Assembly: GCF_016863615.1 (NCBI RefSeq)
Contig: NZ_BOPF01000014.1
Span: 186,001 to 250,000, forward strand
DNA length: 64,000 nt
Origin: Virgisporangium aliadipatigenens
GTDB lineage: Bacteria; Actinomycetota; Actinomycetes; Mycobacteriales; Micromonosporaceae
Reading direction: 5' to 3'
Shown here: positions 9,356 to 19,810 of the stretch, in pieces
Position numbering within the stretch: position 1 is the first letter of the stretch
Layout: every line of letters starts with the position of its first letter
The notes under the pieces: model-generated
Seen by the model: the letters and a program-made list of their open reading frames with translations, nothing else
The model's database searches: none
Told to the model about the DNA's origin: nothing
Program-made: the position numbers and the translations under genes

Positions 9356-9685
9356 GTGGAGTGGGAGGGCGGGGTTAAGCGGTGGCGGGACACCGATCAC
9401 CTGGATCGCGCGATCGAGACGGCCGGCGGCCGGGAGGCGTTCGACGCTGCGGTCGGCGGGATGCTCGACGAGGCTCGCGGCTGGCGTCTGGCTGAGCTCC
9501 GGAAGCGGCGCGAGATGACCCAGGAGCAGGTCGCGACCAGGATGGGTGTCTCGGTGGCGCGGGTGTCGCAGATCGAGGCGGGCAATGTCTCGACGCAAGA
9601 GGTGCTGAGCCGCTACATCGAGGCGCTCGGCGGGACGCTCAAGTTGATCGCGGATTTCGGCGACGAGCAGCTCAAGGTGGCCTGA
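9356..9685 (+). CDS. XRE-family helix-turn-helix regulator (HigA-like)
   Basis: A 109-residue protein with a Cro/C1-type HTH at about residues 50-100 (LRKRREMTQEQVATRMGVS, then SQIEAGNVSTQEVLSRYIEALGGTLKLIADF). The ending GGTLKLIADF is typical of HigA/XRE antitoxins of HigBA-like pairs. No RelE/HigB-like toxin lies on either side: upstream is the divergent helD and downstream the ArsR-like gene. It is therefore an orphan antitoxin or a stand-alone regulator. The GTG start has a well spaced GGAGG. TTAAG repeats at its 5' end may be its own operator. Confidence 0.85.
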   Translation: MEWEGGVKRWRDTDHLDRAIETAGGREAFDAAVGGMLDEARGWRLAELRKRREMTQEQVATRMGVSVARVSQIEAGNVSTQEVLSRYIEALGGTLKLIADFGDEQLKVA

Positions 9686-9707
9686 GTCGGGGTGGGAGGC
9701 TGGGTGG

Positions 9708-10283
9708 GTGGAGAACGAGACCGTCCAACGCACCCGCATCAGTGACGCCCGCACCCTTCGCGCCCTCGCTCATCCGGCCCGGATCGCGATCCTGGGCGAA
9801 CTGCACGCCGGCGGCGCCGGCACCGCGACGGGCTTCGCCGAGCTGACCGGGTTGTCGCCGAGCGCGACGAGTTACCACCTGCGCGCACTGGCCAAGGCGG
9901 GCCTGGTCGAGCAGGCGCCGGGGCGGGGGGACGGCCGGGAGCGGCTGTGGCAGGCCGTCGGCGGGCCGGGGCTCGAGATCGCCACGGGGCCGGACGCGGA
10001 CGCCGAGACGCAGCTCGCCGAGCAGGAACTGATCGCGCTGCTGATCAGTCGGGACGAGGCCCGAGCGCGGGCGTGGTTGGCGCGCTGGCACACCGAGACG
10101 CCGGAGTGGTACGAGGCCGCGAACATCAACTCGGCCTCGTTGGTGATCACCGCCGAGGAGCTGGCGGAGCTGAACAAGCAGGTCACGGCGCTGCTGGAGC
10201 CGTTCGCCCGCCGGGTGCGCAAGGACCCGCCGGCGGGTGCGCGCCGGGTGGAGATCGTGTACCGGAGCATCCCGGAGGGCTGA
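9708..10283 (+). CDS. ArsR/HTH_20-type winged-helix regulator
   Basis: A 191-residue regulator with a winged HTH in the first 75 residues (ARTLRALAHPARIAILGEL, then SATSYHLRALAKAGLVEQ), the usual ArsR-type layout. The C-terminal part is helical and probably mediates dimerisation or ligand sensing; no metal-binding Cys is present, so it is not a classical arsenic sensor. The gene is followed after 44 bases by an MFS exporter, a common actinobacterial pair. The long palindrome lies between the two genes, so the exporter is the likely target. No similar site precedes this gene, which argues against autoregulation through that motif. Confidence 0.85.
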   Translation: MENETVQRTRISDARTLRALAHPARIAILGELHAGGAGTATGFAELTGLSPSATSYHLRALAKAGLVEQAPGRGDGRERLWQAVGGPGLEIATGPDADAETQLAEQELIALLISRDEARARAWLARWHTETPEWYEAANINSASLVITAEELAELNKQVTALLEPFARRVRKDPPAGARRVEIVYRSIPEG

Positions 10284-10301
10284 GCCAGCTGTTGCGCCCG
10301 A

Positions 10302-10327
10302 GAGATGTGAAGCAGATACTTCGAAGT

Positions 10328-10343
<16 letters not shown>
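10302..10343 (+). promoter_or_regulatory. 42-bp nested palindrome, probable operator of the MFS gene
   Basis: The region is symmetric around 10322/10323. An inner perfect palindrome ATACTTCGAAGTAT (10316-10329) is flanked by outer arms GAGATGTGAAGC (10302-10313) and GCTTCACATCTC (10332-10343). Only two central-flank pairs mismatch. It covers the proposed MFS start codon at 10328. By position it should be bound by the ArsR-like protein encoded just upstream. Confidence 0.65.
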
Positions 10344-13351
<3,008 letters not shown>

Positions 13352-13399
13352 GAGGGTTCAACGCGCAAATGGCGCAAAAGGAACCCCTGTTACACCTCA

Positions 13400-13434
13400 T
13401 TGCGGGTTCGGCCGAATGCTGTAACACTTTTGGG
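13400..13434 (+). promoter_or_regulatory. Putative paa promoter, leaderless
   Basis: TTGCGG (13400-13405), 16 bases, TAACAC (13422-13427), then 7 bases to the GTG of paaA. The -10 lies in an inverted pair TGTTAC (13388-13393) / GTAACA (13421-13426), which could be a regulator site, although the 27-base gap is long. The promoter supports the start at 13435 instead of the longer open frame. Confidence 0.4.
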
Positions 13435-14352
13435 GTGACCGGCATCACCGCGACCCGTTCCTTCGACGCGCTGATCGCTGCCGACCAGCGGATCGAGCCG
13501 CGCGACGAGATGCCCGACGCCTACCGCGCCGGCCTCGTCCGCCAGATCGCGCAGCACGCGCACTCCGAGATCATCGGCATGCAGCCGGAGGGAGCCTGGA
13601 TCAGTCGGGCCCCGTCGCTGCGGCGCAAGGCCATCCTGCTGGCAAAGGTGCAGGACGAGGCGGGCCACGGGCTGTACCTCTACGCCGCCGCGGAGACCCT
13701 CGGGGTCAGCCGCGACGAGCTGGAGGGACTGCTGCTGACCGGCCGTCAGAAGTACTCCTCCATCTTCAACTACCCGACCCTGACCTGGGCCGACATCGGC
13801 GTGATCGGCTGGCTCGTCGACGGCGCCGCGATCGTCAACCAGGTGCCGCTGTGCCGCTGCTCCTACGGGCCCTACGCGCGGGCGATGATCCGCATCTGCA
13901 AGGAGGAGTCGTTCCACCAGCGGCAGGGCTACGAGCTGCTGCACACTTTGGCGCACGGCTCGCCGGCCCAGCGGGAGATGGCCCAGGACGCCGTCGACCG
14001 GTGGTGGTACCCGTCGCTGGCGATGTTCGGGCCGCCGGACGGCGAGTCGACGCACTCCGCGCAGTCGATGAAGTGGGGCGTCAAGCGCTTCTCCAACGAC
14101 GAGCTGCGGCAGCGGTTCGTGGACATGTGCGTGCCGCAGGCCGAGGTGCTCGGCCTCACGCTGCCCGACCCCGACCTGCGCTGGAGCGAGGAGCGCGGGC
14201 ACCACGACTTCACCCCGCCCGACTTCGACGAGCTGATGCGGGTGGTCAAGGGCGACGGCCCGTGCAACGCGCAGCGCATGGCGCACCGCCGTGCCGCGCA
14301 CGACAACGGCTCCTGGGTGCGCGAGGCGGCCGCCGCGCACGCCGCCAAGTAG
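13435..14352 (+). CDS. paaA: 1,2-phenylacetyl-CoA epoxidase, catalytic subunit PaaA
   Basis: The di-iron catalytic subunit of the multicomponent monooxygenase that epoxidises the ring of phenylacetyl-CoA. It is 305 residues from the GTG at 13435; the frame is open another 35 codons upstream, but that part is not like PaaA and overlaps the promoter. Carboxylate-bridged di-iron ligands are visible in [11 protein letters not shown] and [13 protein letters not shown]. paaB, C, D and E follow immediately, several with 4-base overlaps, forming one operon. Ligase PaaK and the later steps (paaG, Z, J, H) are not in the window. Confidence 0.95.
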   Translation: MTGITATRSFDALIAADQRIEPRDEMPDAYRAGLVRQIAQHAHSEIIGMQPEGAWISRAPSLRRKAILLAKVQDEAGHGLYLYAAAETLGVSRDELEGLLLTGRQKYSSIFNYPTLTWADIGVIGWLVDGAAIVNQVPLCRCSYGPYARAMIRICKEESFHQRQGYELLHTLAHGSPAQREMAQDAVDRWWYPSLAMFGPPDGESTHSAQSMKWGVKRFSNDELRQRFVDMCVPQAEVLGLTLPDPDLRWSEERGHHDFTPPDFDELMRVVKGDGPCNAQRMAHRRAAHDNGSWVREAAAAHAAK

Positions 14353-14366
14353 AAGGCGGTGGCGTG

Positions 14367-14636
14367 ATGCTCTTCGAGGTGTTCGTCCGGCCGCGGCGGG
14401 GGCTGTCCCACACGCACGTCGGCAGCCTGCACGCGCCCGACCCGGAAATGGCGCTGCGCAACGCCCGCGACGTGTACACCCGCCGTCAGGAGGGCGTCTC
14501 CATCTGGGTGGTGCCCGCCGAGTCCATCACCGCCAGTTCGCCGGACGAGAAGGACGCCTTCTTCGACCCGGCCGCCGACAAGGTGTACCGGCATCCGACG
14601 TTCTACGAGGTGCCGGAAGGGGCGCCGCACCTATGA
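14367..14636 (+). CDS. paaB: 1,2-phenylacetyl-CoA epoxidase subunit PaaB
   Basis: An 89-residue subunit that organises the PaaA/PaaC core into its larger assembly. Family signatures are LFEVFVRPRRGLSHTHVGS at the start and the Tyr/Arg-rich NARDVYTRRQEGVSIWVV. The length is normal. The ATG at 14367 directly follows a possible GTG at 14364. It lies 14 bases after paaA and its stop overlaps paaC by 4 bases. Confidence 0.95.
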   Translation: MLFEVFVRPRRGLSHTHVGSLHAPDPEMALRNARDVYTRRQEGVSIWVVPAESITASSPDEKDAFFDPAADKVYRHPTFYEVPEGAPHL

Positions 14637-15316
14637 CCGACGTGCTCGCGCTCGCCGACGACGCGCTGGTCGCCGCGCAGCGGCTGGCGTGGTGGTGTTC
14701 GCGCGCGCACGACCTCGAGGAGGACATCGCGCTGGCCAACATCGCGCTGGACCAGCTCGGGGCCGCGCGCCTGTTGCTCACCTACGCCGGGGAGCTGGAG
14801 GGCGCCGGCCGGGACGAGGACGCGCTCGCGTACCTGCGGGGGCCGGACGAGTTCCGCAACTGCCTGCTGGTCGAGCTGCCCGACGAGGACTTCGCGTGGG
14901 CGATCACCCGCCTGCTGTTCCTCTCCGCCCACCAATGGCTGCGCTACGGCGAACTGGCCGCCGGGCCGGACCCGCGGCTCGCGGAGATCGCGGCGCGGGC
15001 CGTCAAGGAGTCGGCGTATCACCTCGACCATGCGCGCCTGTGGACGAAGCGGCTCGGCGACGGGACCCCCGAGTCGCGGCGTCGGATGACGGCGGCTGTC
15101 GCGGGGCTCTGGCCGTTCACCCTGGAGCTTGTCGAAAATCGGGCGGCGTGGCTGGAGATCGTGGACGGCGCCCTCGCCGACGCGACGCTGGAACGGCCCG
15201 CGGACCCGGCGGATCCGCCGACCGGCGGGCGGGCCGGGCGGCACACGCCGCACCTGGCCGCGCTGCTGGAGGAGATGCAGTCGCTGCACCGCGCGCATCC
15301 GGGGGTGACCTGGTGA
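14633..15316 (+). CDS. paaC: 1,2-phenylacetyl-CoA epoxidase, structural subunit PaaC
   Basis: A 227-residue ferritin-like helical subunit that pairs with PaaA and stabilises it. Typical stretches are WCSRAHDLEEDIALANIALDQ, and FAWAITRLLFLSAHQWLRYGEL followed by KESAYHLDHARLWTKRLGDG. PaaC is considered the structural partner, not the catalytic one. ATGA overlaps on both sides (paaB and paaD) indicate tight translational coupling. Confidence 0.95.
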   Translation: MTDVLALADDALVAAQRLAWWCSRAHDLEEDIALANIALDQLGAARLLLTYAGELEGAGRDEDALAYLRGPDEFRNCLLVELPDEDFAWAITRLLFLSAHQWLRYGELAAGPDPRLAEIAARAVKESAYHLDHARLWTKRLGDGTPESRRRMTAAVAGLWPFTLELVENRAAWLEIVDGALADATLERPADPADPPTGGRAGRHTPHLAALLEEMQSLHRAHPGVTW

Positions 15317-15819
15317 ACGGGGTGGGCCGGGCGGATCCGGAGGCCGCGCTGGAGCGGGCGGTCGCGGCGGTGTCGGCCGTGCCGGACCCGGAGGTGCCGG
15401 TGCTGACCATCGAGGAGCTGGGCATCCTGCGCGGCGTCGACCTCGGGCCGGCCGATCGGCTGGTCGTGACGATCACGCCGACGTACAACGGCTGTCCGGC
15501 GATGGACGCGATCCGCGCCGACGTGCGCGCCGCCGCGGCGGAGGCAGGGCACCCGGACGCGGAGGTGCGCACGGTGCTCTCCCCGGCGTGGACCACCGAC
15601 TGGATCACCGAGTCCGGGCGGGCCAAGTTGGCGTCCGCCGGCATCGCGCCGCCACCGGCCCGGCGGGGTGGTGCGGTCGCGCTCGCGCTGAGCGTGCGCT
15701 GCCCGCTGTGCGGCTCGCCCGACACGACCGAGCTGTCGCGGTTCGGGTCGACGGCGTGCAAGGCGTTGTGGCGGTGCCGCGGCTGCGGCGAGCCGTTCGA
15801 CCTGGTGAAGGCGCACTAA
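15313..15819 (+). CDS. paaD: PaaD, epoxidase maturation protein
   Basis: A 168-residue protein with an N-terminal MIP18/DUF59-type Fe-S assembly domain (DPEVPVLTIEELGILRGV, TYNGCPAMD) and a C-terminal zinc-ribbon-like segment with two CxxC pairs, CPLC and CRGC, in the last 40 residues. PaaD is thought to help insert iron or the Fe-S centre into the epoxidase system. The GTG start overlaps paaC by 4 bases; paaE follows one base after the stop. Confidence 0.93.
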   Translation: MNGVGRADPEAALERAVAAVSAVPDPEVPVLTIEELGILRGVDLGPADRLVVTITPTYNGCPAMDAIRADVRAAAAEAGHPDAEVRTVLSPAWTTDWITESGRAKLASAGIAPPPARRGGAVALALSVRCPLCGSPDTTELSRFGSTACKALWRCRGCGEPFDLVKAH

Positions 15820-15820
15820 C

Positions 15821-16900
15821 ATGTCTGTGACAGCCACCCGAAGGCCCACGTTCCACGCGCTCACCGTGTCCGGGGTCGAGCCGGTCGCGGAGGACGCGGT
15901 CGCCGTCGAGTTCGCCGTGCCGGCCGCGCTGCGGGAGACGTTCGCGTTCGCGGCCGGGCAGCACGTGACCGTGCGCCGGCAGCGGCCGGAGGTGCGGCGT
16001 TCGTACTCGATCTGCTCCACTCCGGGCGAACTGGCCACGCACGGCCGGCTCCGCATCGGTGTGCGTCAGGTGCCGGGCGGGGTGTTCAGCACGTTCGCCG
16101 CCAAGGACCTGCGCGCCGGCGACACCGTGCTGGTGCTGCCGCCGTTGGGGAGCTTCACGACGGCGTTCGACCCGGGGCGGGTGCGGCGCTACGGGGCCGT
16201 GGCCGCCGGTTCGGGGATCACGCCGGTGCTCTCCCTGGCGTCGACCGCGCTCGCCGTGGAGCCGCGCAGCCGGTTCACCGTGGTGTACGGCAACCGCACG
16301 GCGCGCAGCGCCATGTTCACCGAGGAGTTGGCCGACCTCAAGGACCGCTATCCGCAGCGGCTGCACCTGGTCTACGCGTTCTCCCGCGAGCAGCGCGACA
16401 CCGAACTGCTCTCCGGCCGGCTCGACACCCACCGCCTGCGCCGCATCGTCGACGAGCTGGTCGACCCGGACGGCGTCGACGAGTGGTTCCTCTGCGGGCC
16501 GTACGGGCTGGTCACGGCCGCTCGGGACACGCTCGGCGGGCGGGCCGCGAAGGTGCACGTGGAGCTGTTCCACGCCGAGGAGGCCGTCGTGGCGCGCCCC
16601 CGGCCGGCCGCACCGCAGGGGGCCACGACCGAGGTGACGATCCGCCTGGACGGCCGCACCTCCACGGTTCGGATGGCCCGCGACGAACGCGTTCTCGACG
16701 CCGCGCTGCGGGTGCGCCCCGAGCTGCCCTACGCGTGCAAGGGCGGGGTGTGCTCCACCTGCCGGGCCCGGCTGGTCGACGGCGGCGTCGACATGGTGAG
16801 CAACTTCGCGCTGGAGCCGGACGAGGTGGCCAGGGGCGACATTCTCACCTGCCAGGCCGTTCCGTTGACCGACGCGGTCGTGGTCGACTTCGACATGTGA
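15821..16900 (+). CDS. paaE: Phenylacetyl-CoA epoxidase reductase PaaE
   Basis: A 359-residue flavoprotein reductase that passes electrons from NADPH to the PaaA di-iron centre. Domain order: FAD-binding ferredoxin-reductase domain (about 10-110, RRSYSICS motif), NAD(P)-binding domain (120-245, AAGSGITPVLSL and FLCGPYGLV), and a C-terminal plant-type 2Fe-2S ferredoxin domain with Cys306, Cys311, Cys314 and Cys344. This is the standard PaaE architecture. It is the last gene of the paa operon; no strong terminator is seen in the 25 bases before sigK. Confidence 0.95.
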   Translation: MSVTATRRPTFHALTVSGVEPVAEDAVAVEFAVPAALRETFAFAAGQHVTVRRQRPEVRRSYSICSTPGELATHGRLRIGVRQVPGGVFSTFAAKDLRAGDTVLVLPPLGSFTTAFDPGRVRRYGAVAAGSGITPVLSLASTALAVEPRSRFTVVYGNRTARSAMFTEELADLKDRYPQRLHLVYAFSREQRDTELLSGRLDTHRLRRIVDELVDPDGVDEWFLCGPYGLVTAARDTLGGRAAKVHVELFHAEEAVVARPRPAAPQGATTEVTIRLDGRTSTVRMARDERVLDAALRVRPELPYACKGGVCSTCRARLVDGGVDMVSNFALEPDEVARGDILTCQAVPLTDAVVVDFDM

Positions 16901-16925
16901 GGCTTCTCCAGAAAGTCGGGGATCG

Positions 16926-17552
16926 ATGAGCCATCCGGACGGCGGTCCGCCACGAACCACCGGCATGCCGAGACCCGTGACCCGCCCGCTGCAGCCGGTC
17001 CCCGAGGATCCGAGCGGCGGCCCCGATGAGCTGCTGCGCCGCGTCGCCAGGGGTGACCAGGCGGCCTTCACCACGCTGTACGACCAGGTGGCACCGCGGG
17101 TCTACGGGCTCGCGCTGCGCGTGGTCCGGGATCCGGCCATGGCGGAGGAGGTGACCCAGGAGGCGATGGTGGAGGTGTGGCGCACGGCGACCCGCTTCGA
17201 CACCGCCCGCGGTTCCGCGCTGTCGTGGCTGCTCACCATCGCGCACCGGCGCGCCGTCGACCGGGTCCGCAGCGAGCAGGCGAGCACCGCGCGCATGCGC
17301 AAGGTCGCCACGGTGGAGACGCCGTACGACGAGGTCGTCGAGCAGGCCACCAGCCGCATCGAACGCCAGCAGGTGCGCCGCTGCCTCAACGGACTCACCG
17401 AACTGCAGCGCGAGTCGATTCTGCTCGCCTACTTCAACGGGCACACCTACCGCGAGGTCTCCGAACTGCTCGACACGCCGCTGCCGACCATCAAGACGCG
17501 GATGCGTGACGGGCTGATCCGGCTCCGCGACTGCCTGGGGGTGACGGCATGA
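16926..17552 (+). CDS. sigK: ECF sigma factor, SigK type
   Basis: A 208-residue ECF sigma factor. Region 2 spans about residues 45-110 (ALRVVRDPAMAEEVTQEAMVEVWRTA) and region 4 about 145-200 (LTELQRESILLAYFNGHTYREVSELL, then IKTRMRDGLIRLRDCL). The sequence is close to mycobacterial SigK (ECF19 group), which pairs with a membrane anti-sigma RskA; such a partner follows here 31 bases downstream. The first 35 residues are a Pro-rich extension not needed for the fold. Starts 25 bases after paaE, so some read-through from paa is possible. Confidence 0.9.
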   Translation: MSHPDGGPPRTTGMPRPVTRPLQPVPEDPSGGPDELLRRVARGDQAAFTTLYDQVAPRVYGLALRVVRDPAMAEEVTQEAMVEVWRTATRFDTARGSALSWLLTIAHRRAVDRVRSEQASTARMRKVATVETPYDEVVEQATSRIERQQVRRCLNGLTELQRESILLAYFNGHTYREVSELLDTPLPTIKTRMRDGLIRLRDCLGVTA

Positions 17553-17583
17553 CTCGCACGGGTCTGTTCAGGGGTGGAAGAGC

Positions 17584-18336
17584 ATGACGATGAGCGACAT
17601 ACACGCGCTGAGCGGGGCCTACGCCCTGGACTCGGTCGACGACATCGAACGCGCCACGTTCGAACGGCACCTGCGCGAATGCGACACGTGTGCGCAGGAG
17701 GTGCGCGAACTGCAGGCGACCGTCGCGCGGCTGGCGGACGAGTCGGCGACGCCGCCCCCGCCCGGCCTGCGCGCCGAGGTGCTGCGGCAGATCTCGCAGA
17801 CGCCGCAGCTCACCAACGGGCAGGCGGCGCGGGTGTCGCGTTCGCAGGCGGCGCAGGTGACCCGCTGGCGCCGGTACGCGGCGGTGTCCGTGGCGGCGGC
17901 GGTCGCCGCGATCGCGGTCGGCGCCGGCACCTGGGCCGTGTCGGAGGCGCGCGTGCGCGATGCCCGCGACCAGCTCGCCGCGGAACGCCGCAACGCCTCG
18001 GACATGCAGCGCGTGCTGGCCGCGCCGGACGCGCGGGTGCTCACCGGCCCCGGCCGGGACGGCGGCTCGGTCACGCTGGTCATGTCCCGTTCGCAGGACG
18101 CGGCGGTGGCCATGCTCGGCGGCATGCCGGACGTCGGCGACAAGACGTATCAACTGTGGCTGATCACCGGCAACCAGGCGCAATCGCAGGGCATCGTCGG
18201 CAACGGCGTCACGGCCGGCGCCATGATCGTGCGGGGCCTCGGGTCGGCCGACACGTTCGGCGTGACGGTGGAGAAGCCGGGCGGTGCCCAGCAACCCGAC
18301 CTGACCCAACTTATTCGTACGCTATCCCTCAGCTAG
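17584..18336 (+). CDS. rskA: RskA-type membrane anti-sigma factor
   Basis: A 250-residue protein with an N-terminal anti-sigma domain holding the zinc-binding-type motif HLRECDTC (H-x3-C-x2-C, about residues 29-36), one transmembrane helix (about 100-120) and an extracytoplasmic RskA domain (from about 150, with GGMPDVGDKTYQLWLITG). It should hold SigK at the membrane until regulated proteolysis releases it. An alternative ATG lies two codons inside the start. The gene is in the same operon as sigK. Confidence 0.9.
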   Translation: MTMSDIHALSGAYALDSVDDIERATFERHLRECDTCAQEVRELQATVARLADESATPPPPGLRAEVLRQISQTPQLTNGQAARVSRSQAAQVTRWRRYAAVSVAAAVAAIAVGAGTWAVSEARVRDARDQLAAERRNASDMQRVLAAPDARVLTGPGRDGGSVTLVMSRSQDAAVAMLGGMPDVGDKTYQLWLITGNQAQSQGIVGNGVTAGAMIVRGLGSADTFGVTVEKPGGAQQPDLTQLIRTLSLS

Positions 18337-18341
18337 ACCCG

Positions 18342-18395
18342 TCCGCGCAGGTCACGGCAGCGAATAGGAGTCAGAAGCCGATTCTGCGCGGAGGA
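18342..18395 (+). promoter_or_regulatory. Inverted repeat overlapping the ribosome binding site of the DUF4383 gene
   Basis: TCCGCGCA (18342-18349) and TGCGCGGA (18385-18392) are fully complementary with a 35-base interval. The right arm includes the first bases of GGAGGA (18390-18395), the Shine-Dalgarno sequence of the gene at 18400. Folding would mask translation start. The long loop makes this uncertain. Confidence 0.35.
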
Positions 18396-18399
18396 TGAA

Positions 18400-18825
18400 A
18401 TGGCCACGTACCAGTCCACGACCGGCACCCGTGCCGGCACCAGTTTCAACACGATCGTCGCGTTCGCCGCCGGTGCGGTGTTCGTGCTGGTGGGCCTTCT
18501 CGGGTTCACCGTCTCGGGCGAGCACACGGCGGTGGGCCACGAGGGCGGCGCGCTGCTCGGCCTGTTCCAGGTGAACGTCCTGCACAACGTCGTGCACATC
18601 GCGGTCGGCGCGGTCATGATCGGCGCGGCGGTGGCGGGCGGCCGGATCGCCAAGGCTACCAACGTGACGATCGGCGCCGTCTACCTGCTGCTCGGCCTCG
18701 TGGGGCTGATGCTCACCGGCGACACCCCGCTCAACATCATCGCGCTCAACGGCGCCGACAACGGTCTGCACATCTTCCTGGGCGTCGCCCTGATCGGCCT
18801 CGGCGTCGGCCTCGACCGCCGCTAA
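18400..18825 (+). CDS. DUF4383 membrane protein
   Basis: A 141-residue protein with four hydrophobic segments. The central NVLHNVVHIAVGAVMIGAA and the C-terminal NGADNGLHIFLGVALIGLG are characteristic of DUF4383; both carry a conserved His within a helix. Function is unknown. It follows rskA at 63 bases and may belong to the SigK regulon, but no promoter of that type is evident. The strong GGAGGA ribosome binding site lies in a possible hairpin. Its 3' end overlaps the convergent aldo/keto reductase by 4 bases. Confidence 0.85.
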   Translation: MATYQSTTGTRAGTSFNTIVAFAAGAVFVLVGLLGFTVSGEHTAVGHEGGALLGLFQVNVLHNVVHIAVGAVMIGAAVAGGRIAKATNVTIGAVYLLLGLVGLMLTGDTPLNIIALNGADNGLHIFLGVALIGLGVGLDRR

Positions 18826-19781
18826 CCCAGGATCTCGTCCAGCGCCCGGCGGTCGGAGTCCGTCGGGCGCCACGACCCGGCCGCCGCGTTGGCGCGGACC
18901 TGGTCGGGGCTGGTCGCACCGGCGATGACGCTGGTCACCGCCGGTCGCGCGGCAAGCCCGCCGATCGCCACGTCCAAAAGCGACAGATCACGATCCCGGG
19001 CGAACGTCTTCAGCGCGTCGATCCGCGCCCAGTCCGCACCCGCCAGCCGATGCGCCAGCCGCGGCTCCGCCAGCCGGGAGCCCGCGGGGGCGTCCATCCC
19101 CTCGGTGTACTTGCCGGTGAGCAGCCCGCTCTCCAGCGGCAAGTACGGGAGCAGCCCGAGCCCGAAGCGTTCCAGGGCGGGGATGAGTTCCTTCTCGGCC
19201 GTGCGGGTCAGCAGGCTGTAGTGGTTCTGCGCGCTGACGAACGGCGTCAGCCTCCGGTCGCGCGCGATCCAGTCGGCGTCGGCGACCTGCCAGGCGGCGA
19301 AGTTCGAGTGCCCGATGTAGCGAACCTTGCCGGCGCGCACCACGTCGTCGAGCGCGGCCAGGGTCTCCTCGACCGGCGTCATGCCGTCCGGTGCGTGGTA
19401 CTGATACAGGTCGATGTGGTCGGTGCCGAGCCGGCGCAGCGAGGACTCGACGGCGCGCGCGATGTAGCGCCGCGAGCCGCGTGCCCCGTGGTCCGCTCCG
19501 AGACGGCCACCGAGGCCCATCCCGAACTTCGTCGCGATCACGGCCTCGTCGCGCCGCTTCCCGAGCGCGGCACCGAGGATCTCCTCGGAGTTGCGGCTCT
19601 GCTCGCCGTACGAGTCGGCCGTGTCGAACAGGGTGACGCCCAGGTCGAGCGCCGTTCGTACGACCTCGGTCGCCTCGGCATCGCCGATCTTGCGCCCGAA
19701 CGTGTTGCAGCCCACGCCGACCGCGGACACGACCAGTCCGGAGCGGCCCAGCCGGCGGTACGCGATGTCGGTCACGTTCAA
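18822..19781 (-). CDS. Aldo/keto reductase
   Basis: A 319-residue NADPH-dependent oxidoreductase of the (beta/alpha)8 AKR family. The catalytic set is visible: Asp and Tyr in FDTADSYGE, Lys in VIATKFGMG and His in YQYHAPDG. The N-terminal RLGRSGLVVSAVGVGCNTFG is typical of the YdhF/Gvp36-like bacterial AKRs. The carbonyl substrate cannot be inferred. It is divergent from mqnC with 29 bases between starts, so the two promoters must overlap. Confidence 0.92.
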   Translation of the reverse strand: MNVTDIAYRRLGRSGLVVSAVGVGCNTFGRKIGDAEATEVVRTALDLGVTLFDTADSYGEQSRNSEEILGAALGKRRDEAVIATKFGMGLGGRLGADHGARGSRRYIARAVESSLRRLGTDHIDLYQYHAPDGMTPVEETLAALDDVVRAGKVRYIGHSNFAAWQVADADWIARDRRLTPFVSAQNHYSLLTRTAEKELIPALERFGLGLLPYLPLESGLLTGKYTEGMDAPAGSRLAEPRLAHRLAGADWARIDALKTFARDRDLSLLDVAIGGLAARPAVTSVIAGATSPDQVRANAAAGSWRPTDSDRRALDEILG

Positions 19782-19810
19782 GATCCTAGTGGTGCGGTTA
19801 CGCTCGGAAC

